From Nitrobacteraceae bacterium AZCC 2146 (GTDB lineage: Bacteria; Pseudomonadota; Alphaproteobacteria; Rhizobiales; Xanthobacteraceae), in the NCBI GenBank assembly GCA_036924855.1, contig JBAGRP010000001.1, positions 5,320,001 to 5,384,000 of the forward strand: a stretch of DNA of 64,000 nt. Direction: 5' to 3'. The position numbers were made by a program, and so were the translations under genes. The notes below the pieces were generated by a model. That model had not been told where the DNA came from and did no database searches. It worked only from the letters and a program-made list of their open reading frames with translations. Shown here one piece after another: positions 8,008-18,093 of this stretch (position 1 is the stretch's first letter; each line of letters begins with the position of its first letter).

Positions 8008-11000
8008 CTAGACCGCTTCATCGACCGGCGGCGTCAGCCGATTGGTTGATTTGGAAGCCCCCTTCGCGCGCTCGCGCAGGCGCTGGAAGGTCACGTACAG
8101 CATCGGCACCATGAAGATCCCGATCGAGCTTGCGGCGAGCATACCGGCGAACACGGCGGTACCGACTGCTCTGCGGCTGAGCTCGGCGGCGCCGGTTGCG
8201 ATCACGAGCGGCAAGAGGCCAAGAATGAAGGCAACCGAGGTCATCATGACCGCACGGAAGCGCATATGGGCCCCCTGGATCGCCGCGTCGTTGAGCGCCA
8301 CGCCGGCCTCACGTCGCTCCTTCGCGAATTCGACGATGAGGATGCCGTTCTTGGCGGCGAGCGCGATCAGCACGACGAGTCCGATCTGGCCATAGAGATC
8401 GAGATTGAGGCCCGCGAGCTTGATGCCGACATAGGACCCGAGGACGCCGACGACGACCGAAAGCAGCACCGGGATCGGAATCACCGTGCTCTCATAGAGA
8501 GCCACCAGGAACAGATAGGCGAATAGCACCGCAAGCATCAGCACGACGCCGGTCTGGCCGGCAGCCTGCTGCTCCTGATAGGCGGTTCCGGTCCATTCGA
8601 AACTATAGCCCGCAGGCAGAACGGCGTTGGAGACGTCAGCCATCGCCGCAATCGCGGTACCGGAAGAGACACCTGGCGCCGGGCTGCCATTCACCGTCAC
8701 GGAACGATAATTGTTGTAGCGGGTGATCACCTGAGGCCCGGTGACGATCTTGATACCGGCGAGTGATCGTATCGGCACCATCTGGCCGGTGTCGTTGCGC
8801 AGATAGATGCGCCAGATGTCGGAGATATCGGCGCGATCGAACGCTTCGCCCTGCACGTTGACCTGCCAGGTGCGGCCGAACAGGTTGAAGTTGTTGACGT
8901 AGATGCCGCCGAGTGTCGCCTGCAAGGCGGTGAAGATGTCGCTGATGGTGACGCCAAGCGCCTGCGCCTTGCGGCGGTCGATGTCGAGATAAATGGATGG
9001 ATTGGTCGCGGTGAAGGTCGAGAAGACGCGTGCAAGCCGTGGGTCGGCATTGGCGGCGCCGATCAGCGCGCTCGTGACGCTGGAGATCGCGGCGGGGCTC
9101 TGTCCTTCCTGCGCCTCGAGCTGGTATTCGAACCCGCCGCTGGTGGAGAGCCCGATGATCGGCGGCAGGTTGAACGGCAGCACGTTGGCCTGTCGTATCT
9201 GCGCGCCGGCCGCGAAGGTTTTTTGGATCAACGCCTGCGCAGAATCGGCGGCCGCCTTGCGATCGGAAAACGGCTTCAGACGCGTGACCACCAGCGCGCT
9301 GTTCGGCTCGGATGCGCCGTCGAGCAGGGAGAAGCCGATGATGGCAAGGACGTGGTCGACGGCCGGCATCTGCTTCAGGATATCCTCGACCTGCCGGGTG
9401 ACCTCGCTGGTGCGCGCGACCGACGCGCCGTCCGGCAGTTGCACCGAGGTGAAGAAGGCGCCCTGGTCTTCTTCGGGGAGGAACCCGGTGGGCGTGATGA
9501 GCGACATGCCGAAGATGCCGGCGGCAAAGACGGCAACGAGCAGGAGCGAGAGTCCACTCCTGCGCACCAGCCGGCGCACGCCGCCACTGTAGCGGTCGCG
9601 CAGCCAGTCGATGCCGCCAAGCACGCGGCCCATGAGGCCGCGCTGAGGCCCGGTGTGGCGCAGGAACAGCGCGCACAGAGCAGGCGACAGCGTCAGTGCA
9701 TTCAACGCCGAAATCATCATGGCTGCACTGATTGTCACCGCGAACTGGCGAAACAGAGTGCCGGAAATGCCGGGGATGAACGCGATCGGCACGAATACCG
9801 AGAGCAGCACCAGCGTGATCGCGATGATCGGCGCCGTGATCTGTGCCATGGCCTTCTTGCTGGCCTCGGCAGGAGAAAGATCCGGCTCTTCCTCCATCAC
9901 GCGCTCGACGTTCTCTACGACGACAATGGCGTCATCCACCACGATGCCGATGGCGAGCACCATGGCCAGCAACGACACCGTGTTGGCCGAATAGCCGAGC
10001 ACCAGCAGGACGGCGAAGGTGCCGACCAGGCTCACCGGAACGGCGACGGCCGGGATCACGGTGGCGCGAAAATTGCCGAGGAAGAGGTACACCACGATCA
10101 CGACGAGAACGAAAGCCTCACCCAGAGTCCGCAACACCTCCGAGATTGTGTCGCGCACGAAGCTCGTGGAATCGTATTGCACGAGATAGCTCAGTCCGGT
10201 GGGGAAGCGCTTCGACAGCCGCTGCATCGTCGCCGCCACCGCCTGCGCGGTGGTCACTGCGTTGGCACCCGGCGCCAGGTAGATCGCGATTGGCACGGCC
10301 GCGCGCCCGTCGATCCGCGCTTCACTGTCGAGGCTTTGCGCCCCCATCTCGACGCGGGCGACGTCCTTCACCAGCAGTGAGGACCCATCCGGAGTGGCGC
10401 GCAGCACGATGTTGGCGAATTGATCGACGGTGGCGAGCCTGCCCAAGGTCTGCACATTGAACTGGAACTGTTGGTCATCGCTGATCGGCCGTGCTCCGAT
10501 GCGGCCGACCGGCGCCTGGACGCTTTGCGTGCGGATTGCGGCAATGACATCCGATGGGGTCAGATTGAGGCTGGTGAGCCGCTGCACATCGAACCAGATC
10601 CGCATCGAGTAGTTCATCTTGGCGAACAGATGAGCCTGACCGACCCCCGGCGTGCTGGCGATCGCATCGAGCACGTTGATGATCGCGTAGTTGGTGATGA
10701 AGAGCGGATCCTGCTGTCCGTCGGCGCTGTAGAGCACGAGGAATTGCAGGATCGCCGACGACCGCTTCTGCACCGTCACGCCCTGCTGTTGCACTTCCGT
10801 GGGCAATTGCGACAGCGCGCTCTGCACGCGGTTGTTGACGTTGACGGTGTTGATGTCGGGGTTGGTGCCGAGCGCGAACGACACCGTGAGCGTATAGCTG
10901 CCGTCGTTGCCGCTGGTCGATTTCATGTAGAGCGCGCGGTCGACGCCGATCACTTGCGCTTCCAGGGGTTGGGCGACGCTGCTCTCGACGACCTCCGCGG

Positions 11001-11160
11001 AAGCGCCGGGGAAGGTGCCGGCGACCGTGACCTGCGGCGGCACGATGTCCGGAAACTGCGCCACCGGGATCTGCGTCAGCGCCAGCGCACCCGCGATGGT
11101 GATGATAAAGGCGATCACCATCGCAAGCCGCGGGCGGTCGATGAAGACGGCGGACATCAT
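8008..11160 (-). CDS. RND efflux pump, HAE-1 family inner-membrane permease
   Basis: A 1050-residue AcrB/MexB-type proton-driven multidrug exporter of the inner membrane, working with a periplasmic adaptor and an outer-membrane channel. Visible are the N-terminal membrane segment [20 protein letters not shown], the porter-domain start [16 protein letters not shown], the proton-relay [18 protein letters not shown] in TM4, [12 protein letters not shown] after TM7, and the C-terminal membrane bundle ending [14 protein letters not shown]. Full length for the family. ATG 11160 overlaps the adaptor stop by 4 bases (ATGA), implying translational coupling. No outer-membrane factor gene is adjacent. 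Confidence 0.96.
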   Translation of the reverse strand: MMSAVFIDRPRLAMVIAFIITIAGALALTQIPVAQFPDIVPPQVTVAGTFPGASAEVVESSVAQPLEAQVIGVDRALYMKSTSGNDGSYTLTVSFALGTNPDINTVNVNNRVQSALSQLPTEVQQQGVTVQKRSSAILQFLVLYSADGQQDPLFITNYAIINVLDAIASTPGVGQAHLFAKMNYSMRIWFDVQRLTSLNLTPSDVIAAIRTQSVQAPVGRIGARPISDDQQFQFNVQTLGRLATVDQFANIVLRATPDGSSLLVKDVARVEMGAQSLDSEARIDGRAAVPIAIYLAPGANAVTTAQAVAATMQRLSKRFPTGLSYLVQYDSTSFVRDTISEVLRTLGEAFVLVVIVVYLFLGNFRATVIPAVAVPVSLVGTFAVLLVLGYSANTVSLLAMVLAIGIVVDDAIVVVENVERVMEEEPDLSPAEASKKAMAQITAPIIAITLVLLSVFVPIAFIPGISGTLFRQFAVTISAAMMISALNALTLSPALCALFLRHTGPQRGLMGRVLGGIDWLRDRYSGGVRRLVRRSGLSLLLVAVFAAGIFGMSLITPTGFLPEEDQGAFFTSVQLPDGASVARTSEVTRQVEDILKQMPAVDHVLAIIGFSLLDGASEPNSALVVTRLKPFSDRKAAADSAQALIQKTFAAGAQIRQANVLPFNLPPIIGLSTSGGFEYQLEAQEGQSPAAISSVTSALIGAANADPRLARVFSTFTATNPSIYLDIDRRKAQALGVTISDIFTALQATLGGIYVNNFNLFGRTWQVNVQGEAFDRADISDIWRIYLRNDTGQMVPIRSLAGIKIVTGPQVITRYNNYRSVTVNGSPAPGVSSGTAIAAMADVSNAVLPAGYSFEWTGTAYQEQQAAGQTGVVLMLAVLFAYLFLVALYESTVIPIPVLLSVVVGVLGSYVGIKLAGLNLDLYGQIGLVVLIALAAKNGILIVEFAKERREAGVALNDAAIQGAHMRFRAVMMTSVAFILGLLPLVIATGAAELSRRAVGTAVFAGMLAASSIGIFMVPMLYVTFQRLRERAKGASKSTNRLTPPVDEAV

Positions 11161-12401
11161 GGCTTGCTATCCGCTGGCCGCGCTCCACCGGAAGCGCCAT
11201 AATCGGCTTGCGGGGCCGCATCACCCGCGCCGGCCTTCATGCCCGACAGGATCACCGGATTGGGTGGACCCGGCGAGACGGTCTGACCGGCCCGTGCCCG
11301 CTGCAGGCCTTCGACGATCACCTTGTCGCCGGCCGCGATGCCGCTGATGACAGCGGCGATGGTGGGAGTCGATTGCCCGAGCTGGATGCGGCGCTGCTCG
11401 GCCTTATTGTCCGGGCCGACCGCGAGAACGTAATCGCCCTGTTGATCGGACAGCACCGCCGAACGCGGGATCGCCAGCACCTCGACCGGCTGGACGCCCT
11501 CCAGCAGAACGGTGACGAATTCGCCGTCGGTCAGTTCGTGAACGGTAACGCCTGCAGTGGCGGGGGCATGCAGGATTGGATTGGCGATCGAGCCGCGCAA
11601 GGTGATCGTGTCGGTGTTCTGCGCGATGGTGTTATCGACGAAATTCAGCGTGCCGGACCGGCCGTACATGCGGCCGTCGGGCAGCCGGAGCCTGATCACC
11701 ACGGCCTCGAGCCCCCCATGCGGCGCATAGCGCTCGCGCAGCTCCAGCCCCTGTCGCAGGGGAACCGGGAAGATGACATGCATGGGGTCCTGACTGACGA
11801 TGGTGGTCAGCACGCCGGAGCTTGGACTGACGACATTGCCTTCCGTTACCGCGGTGCGTCCGATCTTGCCGTCGATCGGCGCGCTGATCGTCGTGTAGTC
11901 GAGATTGATCCGGGAAGCCTGGACCTGCGCCTCGGCGGCCTGCACCTGGGCTTCAAGGCTGCGCTGGTTGGCAATTGCAGCGTCGTAGGTCGATTGTTGT
12001 CCGGCCGGTCCTCCGAGCAGGGTGCGCGCGCGCTCGGTCGTCAGCTTGGCGTTCTCAAGTGTTGCCTGGAGCTGCGCCACCTGCGCCTCTTTTGATGCGA
12101 GATCGGCTTCGAAGGGACCGCGCTCGAGCCGATAGAGCTCATCGCCTTTCTTGATCTCGGCGCCCTCGTCGAACAGGCGCTGTTCAAGAAACGCGGTGAC
12201 GCGAGCGACAACGTTGACCCGATTGATCGCCTCGATCCGCCCAAGGAATTCGCTGGTCTCGGTGATCGGTCGCCTGGCCGCTTCCACGACGCCGACCGCG
12301 GGGGGCCCGGCCGTGACAGGTTGTGCCTGGGCCGCCCCGCCGGCAATGATCGCAAAGAGACTTGCCGCCAGCAGCCTGATCGAGACGTCAGCAAGGTCCA
12401 T
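11157..12401 (-). CDS. RND efflux periplasmic adaptor (membrane fusion protein)
   Basis: A 414-residue AcrA/MexA-type adaptor. A signal peptide ([17 protein letters not shown]) precedes the lipoyl/barrel-sandwich half [40 protein letters not shown], a helical hairpin (about 85-150), the second lipoyl half [23 protein letters not shown], and the beta-barrel and membrane-proximal domains. No lipobox cysteine is seen. AAGGAG sits 7 bases before ATG 12401. It is the first gene of the operon with the RND permease and the truncated HlyD gene. Confidence 0.95.
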   Translation of the reverse strand: MDLADVSIRLLAASLFAIIAGGAAQAQPVTAGPPAVGVVEAARRPITETSEFLGRIEAINRVNVVARVTAFLEQRLFDEGAEIKKGDELYRLERGPFEADLASKEAQVAQLQATLENAKLTTERARTLLGGPAGQQSTYDAAIANQRSLEAQVQAAEAQVQASRINLDYTTISAPIDGKIGRTAVTEGNVVSPSSGVLTTIVSQDPMHVIFPVPLRQGLELRERYAPHGGLEAVVIRLRLPDGRMYGRSGTLNFVDNTIAQNTDTITLRGSIANPILHAPATAGVTVHELTDGEFVTVLLEGVQPVEVLAIPRSAVLSDQQGDYVLAVGPDNKAEQRRIQLGQSTPTIAAVISGIAAGDKVIVEGLQRARAGQTVSPGPPNPVILSGMKAGAGDAAPQADYGASGGARPADSKP

Positions 12402-12510
12402 TGTCCGCTCCTTGCTCCAGGCGAGAACTGCGCGGGGTCAGTGCTTCACCAGGGCCGTGCTACTCCCGCCTTGTCCAATTGCTGCGCGCGGAGGATTGCG
12501 AGAAGCGTTC

Positions 12511-12825
12511 CTAGTGCCACCGCCATCCGCAATGACGACGACCGCGATGCCACCAGCAAACCCAGTGGCGCCTGCGCGGCGGCGGGCGACCCCAGCCCGG
12601 GGCAGGCCCCCAACCAGGAGTGGGCCCCCACCCGGGAGCAGTTGGCCGTCCCCACCACTGTGCTTGCGTCACCAGGTCTGACGGCTTTTCGGCCTGTCCA
12701 AGATCAGGTGCGACCGGCATCGCTTCCGCAGCCTCGATGAAACGAACCCCGATGGCGCCGATCGCTGCGGCGGCAACGGCATTCTGAGCAAAGCCAAGGA
12801 AAGCGCGGCGGGTGGGAGCGTTCAT
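12511..12825 (-). CDS. small exported protein with twin-arginine-like leader and PGWGP repeats
   Basis: The 104-residue product begins NAPTRRAFLGFAQNAVAAAAIGAIG, a twin-arginine (RRAFLG) leader with hydrophobic core. After about residue 60 it becomes a low-complexity tract with repeated GWGP units, then an Arg/His/Trp-rich tail (PPPRRRHWVCWWHRGRRHCGWRWH). AGGAG stands 7 bases before ATG 12825. Similar small proteins occur in Bradyrhizobium relatives, with unknown role. The cationic, aromatic tail suggests envelope or metal/heme contact, which is inference only. Confidence 0.75.
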   Translation of the reverse strand: MNAPTRRAFLGFAQNAVAAAAIGAIGVRFIEAAEAMPVAPDLGQAEKPSDLVTQAQWWGRPTAPGWGPTPGWGPAPGWGRPPPRRRHWVCWWHRGRRHCGWRWH

Positions 12826-12840
12826 CGTCTTCTCCTCTTG

Positions 12841-13398
12841 TTACGCAGTCCTCCGCACGGACTCAAGCGCGTGGAGCAGCCACGCAAGGCCGTGCGAGAT
12901 CAGGTCGACGCCAAGCAGGAATCCAAGTGCCCAAAGGCTGATGGTCGGGAATCCGAACAGGATGAGCGCGCCGGCGAGCGCCCCGAAGATGCCGGAGATC
13001 AGCATCATCCATCCGTTCCGTTCCCAATGGGCGAAACTCAGGACGCATCGAATGACACCCGATGCGAGGAGGAACGCGCCAAGCAGATAGGTCAAGATCA
13101 GGGCGCCGGAAGCCGGCTGGGTGAGCAATACAAGCCCGAATGCCACATACAGCGCACCGAGCACGATCTGCCACAGGAATCCGCCCCATCCCTTGGTCCA
13201 GAAGGCGTGGCCGATCTCGAAGGCGCCGGCAGCGATGGCTGTCAAGCCGATCAGTTTGACGCTGATCATTGTGGCGAACACGACGTCGCCGAGGGCGACG
13301 ATGCCGGCGGCGATCATGATGATGCCAAGGAGAGTACAGACCCAGAGTGGCGGTGGACCCAAAACTTCGATGCTGGATTTTTCGTCCAAGACTGCCAT
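12841..13398 (-). CDS. HdeD family acid-resistance membrane protein
   Basis: A 185-residue inner-membrane protein with six hydrophobic segments (for example LWVCTLLGIIMIAAGIVALG, GFLWQIVLGALYVAFGLVLL, ALILTYLLGAFLLASGVIRCVL) and the HdeD signature GAFEIGHAF...FLLGVDLISHGLAWL. HdeD proteins are tied to acid and high-density stress. MAVLDEKSS at 13398 is used because AAGGAGG lies 6-12 bases before it. A 41-base block upstream recurs before the DUF1269 gene. Confidence 0.9.
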   Translation of the reverse strand: MAVLDEKSSIEVLGPPPLWVCTLLGIIMIAAGIVALGDVVFATMISVKLIGLTAIAAGAFEIGHAFWTKGWGGFLWQIVLGALYVAFGLVLLTQPASGALILTYLLGAFLLASGVIRCVLSFAHWERNGWMMLISGIFGALAGALILFGFPTISLWALGFLLGVDLISHGLAWLLHALESVRRTA

Positions 13399-13469
13399 GC
13401 CATCCTCCTTGATCCGCGCGATCGCCTTTGGCACGTGTGACGATGATAGCTTCCAGCCCGCAACACCGG

Positions 13470-13510
13470 CATCCGACGAAACCCTGAGCAAAGGGCGGGT
13501 ATATTCCGAT
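13470..13510 (-). promoter_or_regulatory. conserved upstream block, copy 1 (before hdeD-like gene)
   Basis: Read toward the gene it contains ATCGGAATAT, then CTCAGGGTTTCG and TCGGATG. The same words in the same order occur at 18094-18135 before the DUF1269 gene, and the AGCCCGCAAC word on its upstream-distal side on the plus strand (13455) is also shared. It lies 72-112 bases before the hdeD-like ATG. It does not match the sigma-EcfG spacing or FixK/FNR boxes. I infer a common activator site or promoter. Confidence 0.5.
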
Positions 13511-13526
13511 CGCCATTCAGGCCGTG

Positions 13527-14012
13527 TTATCGCGTTCCTCTTCCGCCCAAGGTAAGATGGGTCACCGTCGCCGCGAGATTGATCCCGATCGAGCGCTCAA
13601 CGGAGAGCGGTTGCAGGACCACGCTTCGGCGCGATCCTCCGATCAGAACGTTGGCTCCAAGTCCGGGTCCCAGTGCAACATTGCTGCTGACGCCCACGTA
13701 GCTCCCGCGCATGGTGCCTGGGGCAATCCGCGAGTTTCTGGCAAAGACAGCCCACGACAGAACGCCGCTTCCGGTGATGCCGAGGTCAAGGCCGACACGC
13801 CTGATCCGTCCCTCGTAAATATACCGTCGCGACGAGTTCCTTAGATGGAACACGCAACGAAGCGATTGCGTGGATCCAACAAGGAATCCGATCCGCGGGC
13901 TGGTAAAACACAACAGCCGGCCGACTCTGAAAGCCTCGCCTTGCGCAGGCGAGGTGACAGTGGAAATCAAGACGGAAACGCACAAGGCACTTAGGAATCG
14001 TATCGTTCGCAT
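13527..14012 (-). CDS. DUF992 domain-containing exported protein
   Basis: A 161-residue secreted protein: signal peptide MRTIRFLSALCVSVLISTVTSPAQGEA, then the DUF992 pattern RVGRLLCFTSPRIGFLVGSTQSLRC..F, YEGRIRRVGLDLGITGSGVLSWAVFA, YVGVSSNVALGPGLGANVLIGGS, VVLQPLSVERSIGINLAATVTHLTL. These periplasmic proteins of rhizobia have no known function. The ATG at 14012 is chosen over an upstream in-frame codon because it starts the signal peptide and has GAGGCCTGAG before it. It nearly abuts the next gene upstream. Confidence 0.85.
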   Translation of the reverse strand: MRTIRFLSALCVSVLISTVTSPAQGEAFRVGRLLCFTSPRIGFLVGSTQSLRCVFHLRNSSRRYIYEGRIRRVGLDLGITGSGVLSWAVFARNSRIAPGTMRGSYVGVSSNVALGPGLGANVLIGGSRRSVVLQPLSVERSIGINLAATVTHLTLGGRGTR

Positions 14013-14013
14013 C

Positions 14014-14610
14014 TCAGGCCTCGACTTGATCGTTAGTGTTGTCTGGTACGGCCCGGCGGTCATGGTCCCCGCGAAGCCAGAAAGTCATGCCGAGCCCGAT
14101 CAACAATATGGCCGCGAGCAGGAAGAAGATCACCGACTGCTGCAGCCAGGATATCGCCGGAACGGAGGCCCCCATGGCGAGGCCGAGGAAGCTGATTTGC
14201 GGAGACAGAAGGCTGAGACCGGCCAGAAACGTGCCGAGCGCCAGCAATGTCAGCAGCACCAGGCTCGTCGCCGGCGCGGGAAGGAGCTGTTGAACCCCGG
14301 ACAGGAGGATGATGTTCATCGTGGCCAGCACGGCGACCCAGTGCAGCGCCTGGGTCCAGATCAGGCGAAACTGGGCCCGTTTGTTGTTGAGCTCAGGCCA
14401 TTTGGTGACGACGCAGACCACCGCAATCGCGAGTGCCAGGAACTCCCAATAACCGACCAGCGGCTGGCGCGAGATATTGGTATAGGCAACGCCTGCGATG
14501 GCGAGCACCAGCGCGACGAGATAGGGCAGCTGCTGCCAGAGGAAACTGGCCCTTCCTGAATTGGTCGAGGGAGGCATGCCCTTGCTCTGCTGCAGATCGA
14601 TCTCGCTCAT
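14014..14610 (-). CDS. five-helix membrane protein of unknown function
   Basis: A 198-residue inner-membrane protein with about five hydrophobic segments (LPYLVALVLAIAGVAYT, YWEFLALAIAVVCVV, LHWVAVLATMNIILL, LVLLTLLALGTFLAGLSLL, SVIFFLLAAILLIGLGMTFWL). The N-terminal 30 residues and C-terminal tail are polar. I do not recognise a named family. Its ATG overlaps the stop of the decayed AI-2E gene (ATGA), so the two were made as a translationally coupled pair. It follows that this gene may still depend on the transcript of the broken one. Confidence 0.7.
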   Translation of the reverse strand: MSEIDLQQSKGMPPSTNSGRASFLWQQLPYLVALVLAIAGVAYTNISRQPLVGYWEFLALAIAVVCVVTKWPELNNKRAQFRLIWTQALHWVAVLATMNIILLSGVQQLLPAPATSLVLLTLLALGTFLAGLSLLSPQISFLGLAMGASVPAISWLQQSVIFFLLAAILLIGLGMTFWLRGDHDRRAVPDNTNDQVEA

Positions 14611-15200
14611 GGGCTGTTCACCGCCATTGGGCGACTGCCGAGGTCGTCACCAAGGCAGTCCTCGACATAGAATCTGATGACGGCGACCCGGCCGATTGCG
14701 ACCAGTGGCATCGCATGACTAAGCAGAGTGCTCTGATCGGCGAAGAACCATTTTGACAGATTACGGCCGCCTTCCGGGCCAAGCAGGTCCACGCCGAATG
14801 ACAGGAGATGTTCCTGCAGCACATCGAGCTGTTCATCCATCACTTTGATCAGCAGGCGCGTCTGCTCGGGCAGCTTGCCCGCGCCCCAGATCAGGCCGAA
14901 GGTCAAGGCGGCGGCGAGCAGCAGAACAACGAGTGTCAGTCGCCAGAGCTTGTTGACTGGAAGCACGGACGCCAGGGCCCTCGCGGAGGCATCCAGAAAC
15001 GCTGCGAAAAGGACCCCGGCGAAGATGATGAGGAGGCTCGAGGCCGTTTGCCAAATCAGGAAGAGACAGATCGAAGCGGCGAGCAGGACGAGGCCGGTGG
15101 TGAGAGGGCTGCGCCGCTCGGCCGCATTGGGTTGACCGCCGGGATCGTCGCGCAGAACCATCTCGCGGATCTTTTCCTGTGCTGGTCGCGGATCGGTCAT
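14607..15200 (-). pseudogene. AI-2E family transporter with internal in-frame deletion
   Basis: The 197-residue reading carries the normal N-terminal half of an AI-2E/PerM-type carrier (TTGLVLLAASICLFLIWQTASSLLIIF, FAAFLDASARAL, RLTLVVLLLAAALTFGLIWG, QLDVLQEHLLSFGVDLLGPEGGRN) and jumps after STLLSHA, near residue 163, into PLVAIGRVAVIRFYVED, which is the extreme C-terminus of this family. Full-length members have about 350-400 residues, so roughly 170-200 residues with most membrane helices are missing. It is probably non-functional, although still open. Confidence 0.75.
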
Positions 15201-15240
15201 GATTGCTCAAGTGATATGTCGTAGCCAGCTGACCGGCCGC

Positions 15241-15486
15241 TCAATAGGCCGATGGCCGCGCCGTGTCGGTGGGCGCGTGGGTGCGAACCCGCCGGCTGCC
15301 AAAGTGCGGATGCTTCCCGCCGCGATGGCGCCAATAGCGGTGTTTGTGCGGGTTCGTATTTTGCGACACGCTCCTGGATGCAGATACGCCCTGGTCCTTC
15401 GATTGGGCCACGGACAGGTTTGGAGGCGCCATAACGACCGCCATCACGCCGACGATCAGGGCTCCGTACAGGAGTCGGATATTCAT
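15241..15486 (-). CDS. small exported His/Arg-rich protein
   Basis: An 81-residue product with a clear signal peptide (MNIRLLYGALIVGVMAVVMAPPNLSVAQS) and a mature part rich in His and Arg (NPHKHRYWRHRGGKHPHFGSRRVRTHAP). ATG 15486 is preceded by GGAGGCGAGC. Similar short proteins are scattered in Bradyrhizobium relatives without assigned role. It lies between two decayed transporter genes, so its expression unit may be damaged. Confidence 0.6.
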   Translation of the reverse strand: MNIRLLYGALIVGVMAVVMAPPNLSVAQSKDQGVSASRSVSQNTNPHKHRYWRHRGGKHPHFGSRRVRTHAPTDTARPSAY

Positions 15487-15557
15487 GCTCGCCTCCATGT
15501 TGCTTCCGCACCGAATGCAGGGTTGCTTCGTCCACCCGCAATCCGGCTACGTCGCGG

Positions 15558-16073
15558 TTAGATCGAAATCGATCCAGCTGCGAGCGCGTATATGCCGGCT
15601 CCGCTGCAATCACGACCGCTACAAACATGATCGCTTCGACGGGCCTGAACGTCAGCTCCTTTTGCTCGTGCTTGGCAAGAAAGAATAGCAGCGTTCCCGG
15701 CGCATATAGTATCGATGAGAGCATAAGAAATTTGGGACTGCCCGCGTAAGTCACTCCAGCCGCATAAACCGTCGCGATCGCGGAGCAGACTCCATCGACA
15801 ACCCGCACACACTCGCTCGCGCGATAGGTTTCGCTCACCCAGGCGAGTTTCTATCCGTAGACCGCAACGAAGAGTCATCGCGCTTGTCATCTTCGGCATG
15901 CCGGTGCCTGCAATGACCCAGGCGATCACGGCCCCGAGCGCCCCCGTAGCCCGTCCGAACGATGCGGGCAACGCGAAAATGCCGGAGCCGACCATCGATC
16001 CAATCATCAGCGCGATGAGCGCGAGCCGAGAGAGCTTCTGATCGGCCTCGTTCGATGCAGGTGCCATGACCAC
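15558..16073 (-). pseudogene. arginine/ornithine-type APC antiporter, internally deleted and frameshifted
   Basis: The N-terminus is that of an APC-superfamily antiporter (KLSRLALIALMIGSMVGSGIFALPASFGRATGALGAVIAWVIAGTGM). It then joins directly to KMTSAMTL, a motif from late in the protein, deleting most of the roughly 480-residue carrier. The C-terminal part continues in another frame (KLAW-VSETYRASE..VDGVCSAIATVYAAG..FLMLSSILYAPGTLLFFLAKHEQ) after a TAG stop, then returns to the first frame for GIYALAAGSISI. Deletion, frameshifts and a stop make it a pseudogene. The ArcD-like identity is by motif recognition. Confidence 0.8.
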
Positions 16074-16240
16074 CTTCCAATCAGTGATGGCGCAGGCGTC
16101 GCAAACTGCAGGGAATGCGAGATGCCGGCCAGCCCATCGCGTGTGACCTTATCGGCGGCTTTCCCTCCCGCCTATCCGGGATTCTCTGTAGGAGGCGGGG
16201 GCAGGAAGTGCCCATGCGGCTCGCCCGGCAGCGCGGCTTT

Positions 16241-16465
16241 TCAGCTATTCGGGGCGGGTGTTCCGGTGCCGCGATCGCAGTTCGCGGATGGTATCGGCGC
16301 GCCAGTCACCAGCACGGCGACGGAACGGAAAAACTCGCCGCCCTTCGCAAGTTCAGCCGCAATGCGCTCGGCGTGCAGGACGGCGGATTCCCGATCGGCG
16401 CGATCGAATCCGATCCTGTCCGGAAACAGGCCGTATCGGTCGACGATATGAAAGAAGTATCGCAT
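16241..16465 (-). CDS. DUF6894 family small protein
   Basis: A 74-residue protein starting MRYFFHIVDRYGLFPDRIGFDRADRESAVLHAERIAAELA, the pattern of the short DUF6894 proteins abundant in Bradyrhizobium (MxRYFFH, then D..G....D...A...A). ATG 16465 is chosen because the family starts exactly there; the frame upstream is open but unrelated. Function unknown. Confidence 0.7.
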   Translation of the reverse strand: MRYFFHIVDRYGLFPDRIGFDRADRESAVLHAERIAAELAKGGEFFRSVAVLVTGAPIPSANCDRGTGTPAPNS

Positions 16466-16732
16466 CGCCGGCCGATTAGCATCGGCGAGCGGCAGCTTCC
16501 AGTGACAAACGCGTAAGGCGGTTCGTCCAAAAGGATGAGTCGCCGGTTGCAGGTTACGTTCTGGTAACGCGCCTGCTGCCGCCGCAAATGGCTGAACGGG
16601 CGCTTCAAGGGGGCGTGGCACAGTAAGGTGATTCACCATCGGCACTCGGGTGAATATCCGATATCCCGCAGGCTGGTCATTACGATACGTTTGCCGATCA
16701 CCCTTGCGAGCTGCGATGCGAGGAGGCAAGCG

Positions 16733-17446
16733 ATGTCAAACTATGATCAAAACCCGGTCGCTTCCGGTGCAGTCGGCAGCGATGCCATTGCGATGGATGC
16801 CGGCCTGCGCGGCTACATGCTGCGCATCTACAACTACATGACTGCCGGCGTCGGCCTGACCGCCGGTGTCGCGTGGCTGACTTATCAGCTCACCGGTCCG
16901 GCATTGCTGCAGAGTCCGCTGATGTGGGTATTCATCCTCGCGCCGCTGGCGCTGGTGTTCTTCATCGGCTCGCGCATCAACACACTATCGGTGAGGACGG
17001 CACGGCGGTTGTTCTTTGTCTATGCAGCCCTGGTCGGGGTATCGCTCTCGATCTTGCTCCACATCTACACCAGTTCCTCGATCACGCGCGTGTTCTTTAT
17101 TGCAGCCGCGACGTTCGGGGCGCTCAGCATCTTTGGCTATACCACGAGGCGTGACCTCTCCGGACTAGGCACCTTCCTGTTCATGGGATTGATCGGAATT
17201 ATCATCGCAAGCCTGGTCAACCTCTTCCTGCGCTCGAGCGGACTTGACTGGTTGATCTCGATGATAGGCGTCGGCGTCTTTGCCGGCCTGACTGCCTACG
17301 ATACCCAGCGGATCAAGGGGATGTATGACAGCCGGGACGACGAAACCGCCGCCGGCCGCAAGGCGGTACTTGCCGCGTTGTCGCTCTACCTCAATTTCAT
17401 CAACCTGTTTATGATGCTGCTGCGCCTTGCCGGAAATCGACGCTAG
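16733..17446 (+). CDS. Bax inhibitor-1/YccA family membrane protein
   Basis: A 237-residue protein with seven hydrophobic segments and the BI-1 landmarks LRGYMLRIYNYMTAGVGLTAGVAWL near the start, YTTRRDLSGLGTFLFMGLIGIIIASLVNLF, and GVFAGLTAYDTQRIKGMYD near the C-terminus. Family members act as pH-sensitive calcium-leak channels or protease modulators in the inner membrane. AGGAGG lies 6-12 bases before ATG 16733. It is convergent with the DUF1269 gene. Confidence 0.93.
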   Translation: MSNYDQNPVASGAVGSDAIAMDAGLRGYMLRIYNYMTAGVGLTAGVAWLTYQLTGPALLQSPLMWVFILAPLALVFFIGSRINTLSVRTARRLFFVYAALVGVSLSILLHIYTSSSITRVFFIAAATFGALSIFGYTTRRDLSGLGTFLFMGLIGIIIASLVNLFLRSSGLDWLISMIGVGVFAGLTAYDTQRIKGMYDSRDDETAAGRKAVLAALSLYLNFINLFMMLLRLAGNRR

Positions 17447-17472
17447 ACGTCGTAAGATGATCGGTTGCCATC

Positions 17473-17988
17473 TCAGGCGGCCGGCGCGGCGGCGGCCGCG
17501 GTAGCCGCGTTGGCGAGAGCGTCGCGCAACGCCTTCTCTTTCGTCTCGTCGAGGGATGTCTTCAGCACGATGCCGCCGGCATCCTTGATTTCCTTCACCA
17601 CCTTGTCCGCCGTCATGGCCTTGATCAGGACAAACAAGGCGGCGTTGCCGGGCTCGATCTTCGTGGCAAGATCTTTCATGAAGGAATCGTCGATGCCGAA
17701 ATCGGAAAGCGCGCCGCCAAGCGCGCCCGACGCCGCGCCGAGCGCTACACCGACGATCGGGTTAAGGAAGAGCACGCCGATCAAGAGCCCCCAGAAACTT
17801 CCGGAGATCGCACCCATCGCGGTGGTATTGACGAGCTGGTTCAGCTTGATGCTGCCGGCGTCGGTCTTGACGGCGATGACGGCGTCGTTGATCGTTATCA
17901 GATACTCTTTCTGCAGTTTGAGAAGGCGTTGACGCACTTCCTCGGCTTTGGCTTCGGACGGATACACGATCGCTACAAGATCGGACAT
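17473..17988 (-). CDS. DUF1269 domain-containing protein
   Basis: A 171-residue protein. After LVAIVYPSEAKAEEVRQRLLKLQKEYLITINDAVIAVK comes a glycine-rich double hydrophobic stretch (AISGSFWGLLIGVLFLNPIVGVALGAASGALGGALSDFGIDD) and then FMKDLATKIEPGNAALFVLI..MTADKVVKEI, the standard DUF1269 arrangement. It ends in an Ala-rich tail. The role is unknown but related proteins often sit with stress genes. AGGAGG precedes ATG 17988, and a conserved 42-base block lies 106-147 bases upstream. Confidence 0.88.
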   Translation of the reverse strand: MSDLVAIVYPSEAKAEEVRQRLLKLQKEYLITINDAVIAVKTDAGSIKLNQLVNTTAMGAISGSFWGLLIGVLFLNPIVGVALGAASGALGGALSDFGIDDSFMKDLATKIEPGNAALFVLIKAMTADKVVKEIKDAGGIVLKTSLDETKEKALRDALANAATAAAAAPAA

Positions 17989-18093
17989 ATGGAAACCTCC
18001 TGCTCGAAGGAACTCCTGTCGGCTAAATCAAATGCTGCTGATTTTGCCTGATTACGCACCTCGGCTGACTCTAGCCCGCAACCCTCGGCCGCG

